From a virus, in IMG/VR virus record IMGVR_UViG_3300028864_000101, positions 1 through 23,832 of that record: DNA of 23,832 bases; one strand, 5' to 3'. Positions 6,831 through 15,197 of the stretch are shown piece by piece. Under the pieces are notes generated by a model that saw only the letters and a list, made by a program, of their open reading frames with translations, was not told where the DNA came from and ran no database searches. Each line of letters starts with the position of its first letter. Position 1 is the stretch's first letter. The position numbers and the translations under genes are program-made.

Positions 6831-7373
6831 CTAAAATTTATGTGTTGTTAATTCTTCATGTGTAAAATTGCTTAAGGCTTCGTTTGTTTGAGCTCCTAAT
6901 ATTCCATAAGTATTATAAGTATACTCATAAACTATTTTCCAATCAGCAGCCTTAAGGGTTTCTAGTATTTCTTTTAAATCATTTAGATTTGGTGGAATAC
7001 CCATTACCCCAGTGAATTTAATAATTAAAGTATATTCTATTGGAATAGTACTTACTTCAACTTCTCCATTACTAAAAGATTTAGCAATATCTTTTATAAC
7101 TTGTTCTGTAATTATGCCTTTGCCCCTAAGTTTACTAAGCATTTTACTGATTCTATATGAATTTTCATAGTTATTTGAAATAGGTAATACAAAATCACGT
7201 TCATATCTATCTAAAGTATTAGAAGCACTATAAAAAGTTAATTCATTTTGAGTATTTGCACAATCTTTTTCGTACCTTGTAAATTCATTTGAAATAGCAA
7301 CTAATATAGCTTTTGTATAATTCGAATCCTTATAATATGTTGGCATATGATCTAAAAGAGTTATACTATCCAA
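6831..7373 (-). CDS. xkdU: Baseplate protein XkdU / gpI-like (DUF2313)
   Basis: A 180-residue protein with the features of the DUF2313 family (PBSX XkdU; counterpart of P2 gpI): MDSITLLDHMPTYYKDSNY at the N-terminus, then ASNTLDRYERDFVLP, a helical LSKLRGKGIITEQVIKDIAK and a C-terminal NDLKEILETLKAADWKIVYE. These proteins connect the baseplate wedge to the tail fibre. The start is TTG at 7373, supported by AGGGGGT seven bases upstream; the gene overlaps the end of xkdT by 8 nt, so translation is probably coupled. Order and overlap with the gpJ-like gene are as in PBSX and P2-type tails. Confidence 0.85.
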   Translation of the reverse strand: MDSITLLDHMPTYYKDSNYTKAILVAISNEFTRYEKDCANTQNELTFYSASNTLDRYERDFVLPISNNYENSYRISKMLSKLRGKGIITEQVIKDIAKSFSNGEVEVSTIPIEYTLIIKFTGVMGIPPNLNDLKEILETLKAADWKIVYEYTYNTYGILGAQTNEALSNFTHEELTTHKF

Positions 7374-8406
7374 TAGTTATACCCCCTAGAATTGCTATTT
7401 CTGTATTCTCTACTAATATATTAGAATTTCCACCATTAACTAATAAATTACTATAATCATTCACTCCATTAGAATTAAAAATTTTATTTCCAATTTGAGC
7501 GTAACTAACATAATCCTTATTAAATGCTATGTCAGCTAGATATTCAGTTATATTATCTTCAATACTAGCGTTTATTTCATCAATTGTATAATTAGTTGTA
7601 TCCATATCTAAAGTAACACTAATAGTAATACTTACTGTACTAGCACCAATTACAGCCAATGTTCCACTACATGCAGGTCTTACACTTAATATATAGGTTT
7701 TTACACTATCGCTTAATATTGAATCAGCTGGGAGATTATTAGAGTTTATTAGAACTATTTCAATAGCTCCAGTCCCAGATATTACTTTTGCATCACCTAC
7801 TCCAGTAATACTTTTAGCCCAAGCTTTGTATTGTGCTTCATTTCCACTTGTTTCATATTCACCAATTTTTTCATAATATCTCGTCCTTAATTCATCATCT
7901 GTTTCTTCGTCATAACCATTTACAAAAGCTTCTGAATTAGAAACAGATACAAGTCCAGCTAATGTCTTAGGAAAATATATAATTGTTCCTACATCAGTAT
8001 TACCAGCACTTCCTATAGTAGTACATTGTACTGTGACATTAATTGAACCACTAGCTTGAATAACTGTGGATTCAGTAAACCTATAATTCAAGCTACTTGT
8101 TGAAACTAATTCACCTTCTATAATTGGTGCCCCAACTGTTCCCATTATTGTTACTGTTCTGCTCGCATAAGTAGCATTTTTTCTTGTCATATTTGCATAC
8201 TCTTTTACAAGTGTTTCTAACTCTTTTCCAACTGCGGAATTTATGTGTTTTTTTCTTATTTCTTCTTGGTTTGCTGCATATCCTTTTTGAAATTCTATTG
8301 CTACTGCATTACAAAAATCATATGCAAAACTACCTTTAGTTTTATCATAAGTTCCATCTATATCGGCTAATATCCTGTTTAATATAGTTTTTTGATTATC
8401 TGCCAT
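7366..8406 (-). CDS. xkdT: Baseplate J / XkdT-like wedge protein
   Basis: A 346-residue Baseplate_J family protein (P2 gpJ, Mu gp47, PBSX XkdT), a wedge component that starts sheath contraction. Seen: N-terminal LNRILADIDGTYDKTKGSFA, the KELETLVKEYANMTRKNATY helix that is a hallmark of the family, GAPIIEGELVSTS, then VNGYDEETDDELRTRYYEKI with SGNEAQYKAWAKSITGVGDA, and a C-terminal beta domain. Length is usual for the family. The ATG at 8406 lies one base after the preceding stop codon, with GAGGTG inside the upstream gene. Confidence 0.93.
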   Translation of the reverse strand: MADNQKTILNRILADIDGTYDKTKGSFAYDFCNAVAIEFQKGYAANQEEIRKKHINSAVGKELETLVKEYANMTRKNATYASRTVTIMGTVGAPIIEGELVSTSSLNYRFTESTVIQASGSINVTVQCTTIGSAGNTDVGTIIYFPKTLAGLVSVSNSEAFVNGYDEETDDELRTRYYEKIGEYETSGNEAQYKAWAKSITGVGDAKVISGTGAIEIVLINSNNLPADSILSDSVKTYILSVRPACSGTLAVIGASTVSITISVTLDMDTTNYTIDEINASIEDNITEYLADIAFNKDYVSYAQIGNKIFNSNGVNDYSNLLVNGGNSNILVENTEIAILGGITIG

Positions 8407-8407
8407 T

Positions 8408-8839
8408 TTATAAAATCACCTCACTCTCCGTAGCACCATAAACTGTATGACAAGTGAAACTTACTTTTAATGTTCTTTTATCTCTAGTAAACTCAAAGTT
8501 ATCTGCTGATTTAATAGCAGTATTAGTCAACAAAGTTTCTTTTATCTCTCGCTCTATTTCACTTTTAATAAAAGGATAGGGATAATCACTTGATACTGTT
8601 TCTAATAAGGTCGTTCCGTAACTTGTACCATAATAAATATCAAACTTTCCCTTTTCTGTTTTAAGAATTTTCTTAATCCACATTTTTAACGCTTCATATC
8701 CAGTAATTTCTGTTAGTTTTCCATTCACTAATACAAATTCACCAGCTTCAAAGTCAAATAAAAAAGACTTCCCAACAGTGGAAATCTCATTTTTACTTGA
8801 TGTTAAATTGTCTAAACTAACTTCTTGTGTTGGAAACAT
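8408..8839 (-). CDS. xkdS: Baseplate protein XkdS-like (DUF2634, gp25-like)
   Basis: A 143-residue DUF2634-family protein, related in position and probable role to T4 gp25, which joins wedge to sheath. Typical features are KSFLFDFEAGEFVLVNGKLT, the ALKMWIKKILKTEKGKFDIY segment with YGTSYG after it, and the C-terminal FEFTRDKRTLKVSFTCHTVY. It sits directly before the gpJ-like gene, as in PBSX. The ATG at 8839 follows AGGTGGTG. Confidence 0.88.
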   Translation of the reverse strand: MFPTQEVSLDNLTSSKNEISTVGKSFLFDFEAGEFVLVNGKLTEITGYEALKMWIKKILKTEKGKFDIYYGTSYGTTLLETVSSDYPYPFIKSEIEREIKETLLTNTAIKSADNFEFTRDKRTLKVSFTCHTVYGATESEVIL

Positions 8840-8858
8840 TCTTATTCCACCACCTTAT

Positions 8859-9209
8859 CTATATATTTTTGTCAACTTTTTCAACAATGATATATTTTTG
8901 ACCGTTTGCAGTAGGTATACAAACAACTTCATCTCCTATATTTAAATCTCTAGTTATAGTAAATCCTGTAGTTATTGTCCCATGATCTGCAATATTATCT
9001 AATATTATAGTACCTTTTATACTTTTCAAGCTTTCACATACATAACAATTAACTCCATCTGTATATATAGCTTGACCATTAAATAAAGATACTGTAATTG
9101 GATTAGTTTTAATTATATCTCCGATTATTGCTTCATCAACATCTTGATTTTCCCTATCTTTAAATAGCTTTCCTAATTCTACGTCATAATTCATAGCATC
9201 ATGATTCAT
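8859..9209 (-). CDS. xkdR: Baseplate protein, DUF2577 / XkdR-like
   Basis: A 116-residue protein between XkdQ and XkdS. The fold cues are a short N-terminal helix (MNHDAMNYDVELGKLFKDRE), two beta strands around GDIIKTNPITVSLFNGQAIY, and a C-terminal NIGDEVVCIPTANGQKYIIV, which is the OB-like DUF2577 pattern. I place the start at the ATG at 9209 and not at the upstream in-frame ATG at 9224, because the GGAAGGTG site lies between them, five bases before 9209. This also gives an ATGA overlap with the xkdQ stop, the normal coupling arrangement. Confidence 0.8.
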   Translation of the reverse strand: MNHDAMNYDVELGKLFKDRENQDVDEAIIGDIIKTNPITVSLFNGQAIYTDGVNCYVCESLKSIKGTIILDNIADHGTITTGFTITRDLNIGDEVVCIPTANGQKYIIVEKVDKNI

Positions 9210-10123
9210 GGATTCACCTTCCATTCTATAGTTAGATTAACTTTATGAATTCCTTTAGATAATGTATGACTAGCATTTTTTATTTTATAATAACCACATA
9301 ATCTACTACCTACATTAAGATATATAAGTCTATTTGCCTTTATATCTTCACCACCATCTAAAACTATTATGTCATTAATTGAACAACTTCTTACTATCAT
9401 ATTAGCTTCACTCAAAGTGTTATTTGCTATATTTTGAGCCTGTGCTATATTTTTATCATCTACTTCTTGCATATCTGAAAGTAATCCGTACCAATCAAGC
9501 TTATCAGTATTTTCAGCTGTTGCTATAATAGCATTATTACTTTCACTATTACTAACTATTTGTATTCTGTTCTTCATATTTTCTATAGAACTTTTAGGAT
9601 TTATTGATTTAGGTAATATTATATTAGGGTTTATTTTCATGTCCTGAAGTTCTCTAACATAAAGAATATTACTTTCTATTTCCTTAAAATACTCTATTCC
9701 CTGATCACCTTTTGCTTGTTCTAAAATATCATCTATAATCTCGCTCAAATTTTTATTTTTATATGTCTTACTTATTAAAGTAGGTATTTCAACTATATTC
9801 CCTGTTATATAAGCTTCAGATAATAAAGAATTTATAGCATCACTAGCCTTAATATTATTAAATTGCTTTATAACCTTATTTTTCAAATAGCGTGAATAAT
9901 CTTTAGTTGTATATGTTTGAGTCCGTCTATTCCAAGTTTTATCTATTATTACACTTCTTATTAATTCCCTAGAACCTGAAAATAAACTAACAACTGCACC
10001 TTCATATAAATCCTTTATACTTTCAAAACTTAATTGAGTTCCTAATGTATCAATATCACTATTCCAAGAAATACTATTTGAATTATATAAAATATCTGTA
10101 TTTTCTGTAATTAACTTATACAT
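9206..10123 (-). CDS. xkdQ: Baseplate hub protein XkdQ-like (gpD-like)
   Basis: A 305-residue protein of the XkdQ/late-control-D type that forms the tail hub at the end of the tube. Seen: N-terminal SISWNSDIDTLGTQLSFES, then KTWNRRTQTYTTKDYSRYLK and NKVIKQFNNIKASDAINSLL typical of the second hub domain, and a C-terminal YYKIKNASHTLSKGIHKVNL beta segment. Length fits the family. The ATG at 10123 has TTAGGTG upstream, overlapping the stop of the XkdP-like gene. The stop overlaps the next start by 4 nt. Confidence 0.88.
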   Translation of the reverse strand: MYKLITENTDILYNSNSISWNSDIDTLGTQLSFESIKDLYEGAVVSLFSGSRELIRSVIIDKTWNRRTQTYTTKDYSRYLKNKVIKQFNNIKASDAINSLLSEAYITGNIVEIPTLISKTYKNKNLSEIIDDILEQAKGDQGIEYFKEIESNILYVRELQDMKINPNIILPKSINPKSSIENMKNRIQIVSNSESNNAIIATAENTDKLDWYGLLSDMQEVDDKNIAQAQNIANNTLSEANMIVRSCSINDIIVLDGGEDIKANRLIYLNVGSRLCGYYKIKNASHTLSKGIHKVNLTIEWKVNP

Positions 10124-10130
10124 TCAACAC

Positions 10131-10877
10131 CTAACTTTCTACCCACGCACCATTTGAATCTACCAAATATCCATCTGGAGTATACGTATTAGCATACATT
10201 CCTCCTTGATCTCCAAAGTAATATGATTTACCATCTACTTTAACCCATTCATTTCTAGCCATCATACAATTATCTTTTAGATAATACCAAAAACCCTTAT
10301 CTAACAACCAAGTTGATTTTCTAGCATATCCATCTGAATCAAAAGAATACCATTCTCCATCTATTTGCTCCCAACTATCTTTATAATAAGTATAATTTTC
10401 AACATTTGTGCAATACCACCAACCAGTAGCATCTTGATTCCATCCCAAAACATAAATTTTACTTGTAGTTTCTCTATATTGTTTAAGTCCTAAAGAATAG
10501 TTATAATCTCCACGTTTATTAACATGATATTGAAAGCTCTCAATAGAAAATTTATCATTAATATATGTTGATCCATTTGCTTTTAAAATAACTAATTGTA
10601 TAGCTTCAGTATTATCAATAGCATTATTAAGTAAAGATATAATATCATTAGCCTTGTATGAACTTTTTGTAAAATTATAATTCTTTGTAGGTAGCCAACT
10701 TTCTAATGATAAAGTACTAAGTCCAGCCTTTTCTATAAAATTAAAAGTACCATTATCATATGTTTCAAATTCTTCATTTTTAATTGATCTAGAAATAGAA
10801 GGTAATTCACTTGGAATAATAGGTAGTTTTAATACCTTAGTTTTTTTATAATCTGCTAAATAAATATTATAACCCAA
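10131..10877 (-). CDS. xkdP: XkdP-like baseplate protein with C-terminal choline-binding-type repeats
   Basis: A 248-residue protein. Residues 1-135 match the N-terminal part of XkdP-type baseplate proteins: LPIIPSELPSISRSIKNEEF, a GLSTLSLESWLPTKNY strand and a YSLGLKQYRE end. In PBSX and most relatives this is followed by LysM. Here residues 145-248 instead hold four aromatic repeats of the choline-binding/cell-wall-binding type: GWNQDATGWWYCTNVENYTY, then EQIDGEWYSFDSDGYARKSTW-like, LLDKGFWYYLKDN and VKVDGKSYYFGDQGG with TPDGYLVDSNGAW at the end. Such repeats bind choline or related wall polymers. The start is TTG at 10877 with AGGGGGG upstream; an ATG is not available at a sensible distance. 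It lies between the tape measure and the hub gene as expected. Confidence 0.85.
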   Translation of the reverse strand: MGYNIYLADYKKTKVLKLPIIPSELPSISRSIKNEEFETYDNGTFNFIEKAGLSTLSLESWLPTKNYNFTKSSYKANDIISLLNNAIDNTEAIQLVILKANGSTYINDKFSIESFQYHVNKRGDYNYSLGLKQYRETTSKIYVLGWNQDATGWWYCTNVENYTYYKDSWEQIDGEWYSFDSDGYARKSTWLLDKGFWYYLKDNCMMARNEWVKVDGKSYYFGDQGGMYANTYTPDGYLVDSNGAWVES

Positions 10878-10888
10878 TAAAATCCCCC

Positions 10889-12994
10889 CTACATATTCCC
10901 TAATGCTAGTTTAACTTTTCCTACTATATGATTACCTAAATAATCTGCATATTCTTCGTTTCCTATAACATTTCCTTGTACAGTTACATATACTTTTACA
11001 TCTTGTCCACTACTTAATGTTTTTTGAGTTTGACTAGCTGTATAAACTTTGCTTCCACTTGGTAAGTCAATAAGTTCTTTCCCATGCTCGCCTACTGTAG
11101 TTAAACCACCTTTCCAATATTGTGTGCCTGTAGCATTTTCTGGTGAATTTGTACGTATTATATTTCCATTATCATCAGTTATCGTTGAGGTTCTACTAGC
11201 ATTCATAGATACATTTACACTTGAACCATCTAACCCAAGGAATTTTTTAAACCCATCCCAAGCTTTTTTTGCCCATTCACATATTTGTTTAAAATGTGTA
11301 ACTACCTCATAGATTGCAACTCCTAATGCTGTTATTACAATTATTGTTGCTCCGATAGGATTTGCATCAAAAGCAACATTTAAGAGCCATTGAGCAGCTT
11401 CCCAAGCATTAGTTGCATTTTTAATACCCCAAATCATTAATTCAATTGTACTCCAGGCACCTGTAGCTAATGTTACTACACCTGTAGCTATTTCAACTGC
11501 AATACATGCAATTTTCCACTCAGCAAGTCCTAGAACAATACCACCTATAATTGGAGCAATAAGACCCCAATGATCATTTATAAAATTAAAAGTATCTTTA
11601 GCTTCTACTAAAATATCTTTTATTGCACCACCTACAGAATTCCAATTATCAGGTACAATTGCATCAAAAGCTGGTTTTACACTATTAAAAATAGTATTCC
11701 CTAAACTTTTACCAGCATCGACTAAATCCTTTACTGCTGGTAAATCTGTATCTATTATTGAACTTCCTATATCTATAAAAGATTTAGTTATTCCAGAAAC
11801 TCTTTCTTTTATGGATGGAATATTATTTAAAAACCAACCACCAAATTCATTTAATCTAGGTAAAACCTCATCGGAAATCGGTATTAATACACTTGTTTTG
11901 ATATTTCTTTTTATCCCTTCAAAAGCCGAACCTACATCATTATATTTAACACTATTTATATTTTGCAATGCATTATATGTTTGATTCATATCACCATTTA
12001 AGTCACCTAAACTAGTTATTGCAGTTATACCTAAATCCTCAAATTGAGTACCAAATAATTCAACTCCTACTTGACTTTGTTTTAATGGATCTTTCATATT
12101 AGATAAAGATGCTACTACTTCTTCAAATGCTCCTTTGGCAGTATCTCCACCTTGAGCAAATCTAGCAGCTAATTTATCTGCATTAAACCCAAGTTGCGTA
12201 AATCCATCAGATGTTGTCTTGCTTCCATCGATTGCTCTAATTGAAAATTCTTTAACTGCATCACCAACTTTATCTAAATTAAATGCTCCCTCAAATGAAC
12301 CATTGTTTAAAACATTAAACATATCCTCCGCATTTAATCCAAGCTTTTTAAATTGTACACTATATTCATTAATAGAATCTAACATTTCACCACTAAAATC
12401 TAATCCGGATTGTTTTCCTTGGGAAATTAAATTGAATGCTTCATCACCAGATATACCAAACTGTTTCATAAGCATTGATGCTGATCTAACAGATTCGCCT
12501 ACATCAAAACCAAAAGTATCACGTAAAGCTAATGCATCTTCGGTTAAACTTTTTAAATCATCACCAGTATATCCAGTTTGTTGACCTACAGATTTTAAAG
12601 CATCCCCAATATCCTCAAAGTCTTTTCCGAAATTATCATTATATATGTCTAACATAACATTTTTCATTCTGCCCATGCCAGTTTCAGCAAGTCCGCTTGA
12701 AGCCATAACTCCATTTAATGATTTTTGTAAATCAGAGCCGAAATTAACAATTTCTGAAAATCCATCTTTTGCACCTTCAAATATATCTAAACCTGCACCT
12801 AATCCAATACCACTTAGAACCGAATTTTTAATAGTACCAAATGCATCAAGCACACTGTTTTTCATTTTACCTACTGATGTTTCAGAATCTTTTATCCCCT
12901 TTGTAAATGTAGCTGTATTTGATGTAGTTTTTCTTATGGTCTCACTAAAGTTATCTTTTAAGTTTAGAATCGTAGATATAGTTTTTGAGGCCAA
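10889..12994 (-). CDS. Tail tape measure protein (XkdO-like)
   Basis: A 701-residue tape measure protein that sets tail length and is threaded inside the tube. The N-terminal half is helical with Ala/Gly/Ser-rich stretches and repeated LG-x-NADK/AED motifs (QLGFNADKLAARFAQGGDTA), typical of the TP901/PhageMin_Tail family. Hydrophobic segments lie at about residues 478-520 and 549-563, probably for membrane passage of DNA. The C-terminus has the conserved GGLTTVGEHGKELIDLPSGS segment near residue 629. At the usual ~1.5 angstrom per residue the tail would be about 105 nm. The start is TTG at 12994, with GGGGGAGGTG seven bases upstream lying inside the frameshift extension of the chaperone gene. 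Confidence 0.92.
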   Translation of the reverse strand: MASKTISTILNLKDNFSETIRKTTSNTATFTKGIKDSETSVGKMKNSVLDAFGTIKNSVLSGIGLGAGLDIFEGAKDGFSEIVNFGSDLQKSLNGVMASSGLAETGMGRMKNVMLDIYNDNFGKDFEDIGDALKSVGQQTGYTGDDLKSLTEDALALRDTFGFDVGESVRSASMLMKQFGISGDEAFNLISQGKQSGLDFSGEMLDSINEYSVQFKKLGLNAEDMFNVLNNGSFEGAFNLDKVGDAVKEFSIRAIDGSKTTSDGFTQLGFNADKLAARFAQGGDTAKGAFEEVVASLSNMKDPLKQSQVGVELFGTQFEDLGITAITSLGDLNGDMNQTYNALQNINSVKYNDVGSAFEGIKRNIKTSVLIPISDEVLPRLNEFGGWFLNNIPSIKERVSGITKSFIDIGSSIIDTDLPAVKDLVDAGKSLGNTIFNSVKPAFDAIVPDNWNSVGGAIKDILVEAKDTFNFINDHWGLIAPIIGGIVLGLAEWKIACIAVEIATGVVTLATGAWSTIELMIWGIKNATNAWEAAQWLLNVAFDANPIGATIIVITALGVAIYEVVTHFKQICEWAKKAWDGFKKFLGLDGSSVNVSMNASRTSTITDDNGNIIRTNSPENATGTQYWKGGLTTVGEHGKELIDLPSGSKVYTASQTQKTLSSGQDVKVYVTVQGNVIGNEEYADYLGNHIVGKVKLALGNM

Positions 12995-12996
12995 AC

Positions 12997-13604
12997 TTAT
13001 TCACCTCCCCCAAATGCTTCTGATAATATTGATTTCCATTTTAATTTTTCTTCTTCGTAATGTTCATTTCTTGCACAATGAAAGAAAGCTTTTTCTAAGT
13101 GTGTTAGATTTAATAAATATTGTAATTTATAACCTCGCACTAAGTAAAAAGCTATCATATTTGTTTCTCCATCATGCTCTATGAGTTTTTTATTTTTTCT
13201 TCAATCTTCGTTGAATTAAGAATTCTATTGAATTGATTCATTATTTCTTTGACTTCATTAATTTCAAATAATATTCTTGGCACATCATAAGGATCTTTTA
13301 CTTCTAATGCTTCATGCAATTCAGGATTTTGTAATTCTGAACAACAATCATAAATCAATTTTCTATTTGTCTCTACAATAGTCTTTAAATTTGCATTACT
13401 TCCAAGTTCATCTGCATACGTATATAATCTTTCCTCACTTGGTTTCACTAATGTAATTGTTCTATCCATACTTGGTACAAAAGCATCTATAGTAGCATTT
13501 TTATTTTCTTCTGTCTTAACTTTTTTTGCTAAAAAATCTTGGAACGTTGCCTTTTTAGGTATCTCTGTCTTTTCAGCTTCTTTTTTTTCTAGTTCTTTAT
13601 TCAT
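12997..13604 (-). CDS. Tail assembly chaperone fusion made by -1 frameshift (gpGT-type)
   Basis: The long form of the tail assembly chaperone. Translation starts at ATG 13604, reads 140 codons, slips back one base on A AAA AAC (13191-13185), then reads 62 codons in the -1 frame to TAA at 12997-12999, giving about 202 residues. The extension begins LIEHDGETNMIAFYLVRGYK, then a helical LQYLLNLTHLEKAFFHCARN, a charged stretch and a Gly-rich end EAFGGGE. Such extensions in lambda gpGT and PBSX-like chaperones bind the tape measure protein. No good start or ribosome binding site exists for the 62-codon frame by itself, and it fills the otherwise empty gap between the chaperone and the tape measure. 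The frame join is read from the sequence; use in the cell is inferred. Confidence 0.85.
13179..13604 (-). CDS. xkdN: Tail assembly chaperone, short form (XkdN-like, Phage_TAC)
   Basis: A 141-residue protein in the gpG/XkdN position between the tube and tape measure genes. The N-terminus is Lys/Glu-rich (MNKELEKKEAEKTEIPKKAT), then FQDFLAKKVKTEEN, the conserved DAFVPSMDRTITLVKPSEER, and C-terminal helices with LQNPELHEALEVKDPYDVPR and EIMNQFNRIL, characteristic of XkdN-type chaperones. I place the start at ATG 13604 because GGAGG lies eight bases upstream. The longer in-frame extension, to 13643, has no such site and would read through a hairpin. The end of the frame carries the slippery heptamer two codons before TAG. 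Confidence 0.87.
   Translation of the reverse strand: MNKELEKKEAEKTEIPKKATFQDFLAKKVKTEENKNATIDAFVPSMDRTITLVKPSEERLYTYADELGSNANLKTIVETNRKLIYDCCSELQNPELHEALEVKDPYDVPRILFEINEVKEIMNQFNRILNSTKIEEKIKNS
13185..13191 (-). promoter_or_regulatory. Programmed -1 ribosomal frameshift slippery site A AAA AAC
   Basis: Read on the minus strand in the chaperone frame, the codons are ATA AAA AAC TCA TAG. A AAA AAC is the canonical X XXY YYZ heptamer in the correct phase. A one-base slip leads directly into the open frame CTC ATA GAG CAT that continues to 12997. I see no strong stimulatory stem-loop downstream and only a weak GAAG upstream. Confidence 0.85.
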
Positions 13605-13638
13605 GTTACATTCCTCCAGTTTATTTTTTAAATTAGTA

Positions 13639-13656
13639 GACACTCCTAAGAGTGCC
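13639..13656 (-). terminator. Stem-loop after the tail tube gene (weak or processing hairpin)
   Basis: On the minus strand GGCACTC-TTAG-GAGTGTC forms a 7-bp stem with one G-U pair and a 4-nt loop, 12 nt after the tube stop codon. The following bases are TACTAATTT, not a U-tract, so a stabilising or partial attenuating role is more likely than full termination. Confidence 0.4.
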
Positions 13657-13668
13657 CCTTATAGTTAT

Positions 13669-14094
13669 TTATGCTATTGAATCTAATACTTCATAATCAC
13701 TGAATTTGAATGGATATTCTTCCTCTAACATTTTCTTAGCTTCAAAGCTTGCTAGCGCAAATTCTGTAATAACTACATTTTCAATTGATGCTCTTTCTGA
13801 TTGTCCTGTACTCGAATCTGTTAGCGCAGTAATTATTTTTATCGATGGCATATTTCCACTTTTATATGCCTCTGCAACTAACTTCCATATTGTACTATCA
13901 ATTTTCTGCAACGTAATCGTACCTTCACCACTCCAACCATTATAAATGCTATATGTTGCATTATCTCCACAAAAATTATCATCTTCAAATTCTCCCTTAA
14001 CTTTTGCTTCAATTTTTTTTACAGTTGCGAGCAGCTTTCCATTAAACCAAACATTTCCGTTATTCCCTTTAAGGATTCTATTTACATTAACCAT
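13669..14094 (-). CDS. xkdM: Tail tube protein (XkdM-like)
   Basis: A 141-residue XkdM-type tail tube protein, the subunit of the inner tube inside the contractile sheath. Seen: MVNVNRILKGNNGNVWFNGK at the N-terminus, KKIEAKVKGEFEDDNFCGDN, the YNGWSGEGTITLQKIDSTIW beta hairpin that is a hallmark of the family, and a C-terminal EEYPFKFSDYEVLDSI. Length is standard. The frame could open at GTG 14106, but that codon directly abuts the GGAGG site. ATG 14094 is at a more usual, if slightly long, distance and gives the family's normal N-terminus. Confidence 0.9.
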   Translation of the reverse strand: MVNVNRILKGNNGNVWFNGKLLATVKKIEAKVKGEFEDDNFCGDNATYSIYNGWSGEGTITLQKIDSTIWKLVAEAYKSGNMPSIKIITALTDSSTGQSERASIENVVITEFALASFEAKKMLEEEYPFKFSDYEVLDSIA

Positions 14095-14109
14095 TTTTTC
14101 ATACACCTC

Positions 14110-15192
14110 CTAAGCCATATTAAAGATTAATTGTAAGTTTTCCATTGCACCTAATATTTTTATATTTCCGTTTAGAAAAACACTTCTTTTAAATGCAGTA
14201 GTTTTTACTTTTGCATCACTCCATGTACTAGCTTCAGCTTTACCACTTGCTACCCACGCTTCTCTTTGAGCAACTGCATTTATTCCAGCTATGTTTGAAT
14301 ATTCACTATCTAATACATCTTGACTAGCAATACTTTTCAAATATCCATTTACTGCACTTATAAATAAGATTTGATTATCATATTTATTTTTATAACTTCC
14401 TTGATACTCTTTAAATGCAGTAAATATGTCATCATAAATTAAATCTTGCGCTTCCACTATGTCTATATATTTCATATCTTCTGTTAAGGTAGTCCCATTT
14501 GTTGTTTTCAATGATGTAATACCTAATCCTACTTTTACTTTATCAACATCATTAACTAGTATAAATTGTCCATTTCCAACTGCTGCATTGTTATCAGCAA
14601 CTTCTTCTACATGACTTAAGTTACTACAAACATAATTTGTTGCAGCTCTGCTAATATTACAAACTGCTAATATTCCTATAATACTCGGACAATATTTTTC
14701 CCCAGTAACTTCTCCTCTATCATCATTAAAAGTAACCTTGCTATTATAAAAATTAACAATATGTTTACTATCTGTAGTAGCTGCTTTATAACAAACTGAT
14801 TTATAATATTTTTTATTAGTTTCCTTTGATTTGGTCCAACTTGCTAAAGTAGCAAAATCTTCTGTTGTACCATCCGCAATGGTAACCCAACCAGTCTTTA
14901 CATTACCTTCTAATATTATTAGAGCATCAGATATTGTTTTTGTTGTCCTAATTTTAACAACACAAACTTTATATGGTGCAAATGTAAATATATCTTTTAA
15001 GTATTGTAAATTTTCTTCTGTATATAACGTTGAATCTGTTTCTAACTCTGTTATATCTGCATATTCTTTATAATTAAACATAGCGCTTGTATCATCTTTA
15101 ATTATAAGAATTGCATAACCTCTTTGGCTTCTTGTAATTAAACTAGCTGCTAATTGATTAAATAATATATCTATAATAGGCATTGTAACCAT
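14110..15192 (-). CDS. xkdK: Contractile tail sheath protein (XkdK-like)
   Basis: A 360-residue sheath subunit that polymerises around the tube and contracts during DNA injection; its presence makes this a myovirus-type tail. Seen: MVTMPIIDILFNQLAASLIT with RSQRGYAILIIKDD, the family N-terminus; a middle domain; and the conserved C-terminal FKRSVFLNGNIKILGAMENL followed by QLIFNMA, which exchanges strands between subunits in known sheaths. It is shorter than PBSX XkdK, with a smaller outer domain. A GTG at 15201 overlaps the preceding stop (GTGA) but abuts the ribosome binding site GGAG; ATG 15192 is preferred, with moderate certainty. Confidence 0.93.
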   Translation of the reverse strand: MVTMPIIDILFNQLAASLITRSQRGYAILIIKDDTSAMFNYKEYADITELETDSTLYTEENLQYLKDIFTFAPYKVCVVKIRTTKTISDALIILEGNVKTGWVTIADGTTEDFATLASWTKSKETNKKYYKSVCYKAATTDSKHIVNFYNSKVTFNDDRGEVTGEKYCPSIIGILAVCNISRAATNYVCSNLSHVEEVADNNAAVGNGQFILVNDVDKVKVGLGITSLKTTNGTTLTEDMKYIDIVEAQDLIYDDIFTAFKEYQGSYKNKYDNQILFISAVNGYLKSIASQDVLDSEYSNIAGINAVAQREAWVASGKAEASTWSDAKVKTTAFKRSVFLNGNIKILGAMENLQLIFNMA

Positions 15193-15197
15193 TAAAT

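Noticed and set aside
12645-13184. A 179-codon plus-strand frame opposite the tape measure start and the frameshift extension
   Set aside because: The opposite strand has a full, family-like explanation (tape measure and chaperone extension), and this frame has no ribosome binding site or recognisable motif.
13605-13643. Chaperone starting at 13643
   Set aside because: That extension encodes the GGAGG site for ATG 13604 and touches the post-tube hairpin; the family N-terminus fits the shorter form.
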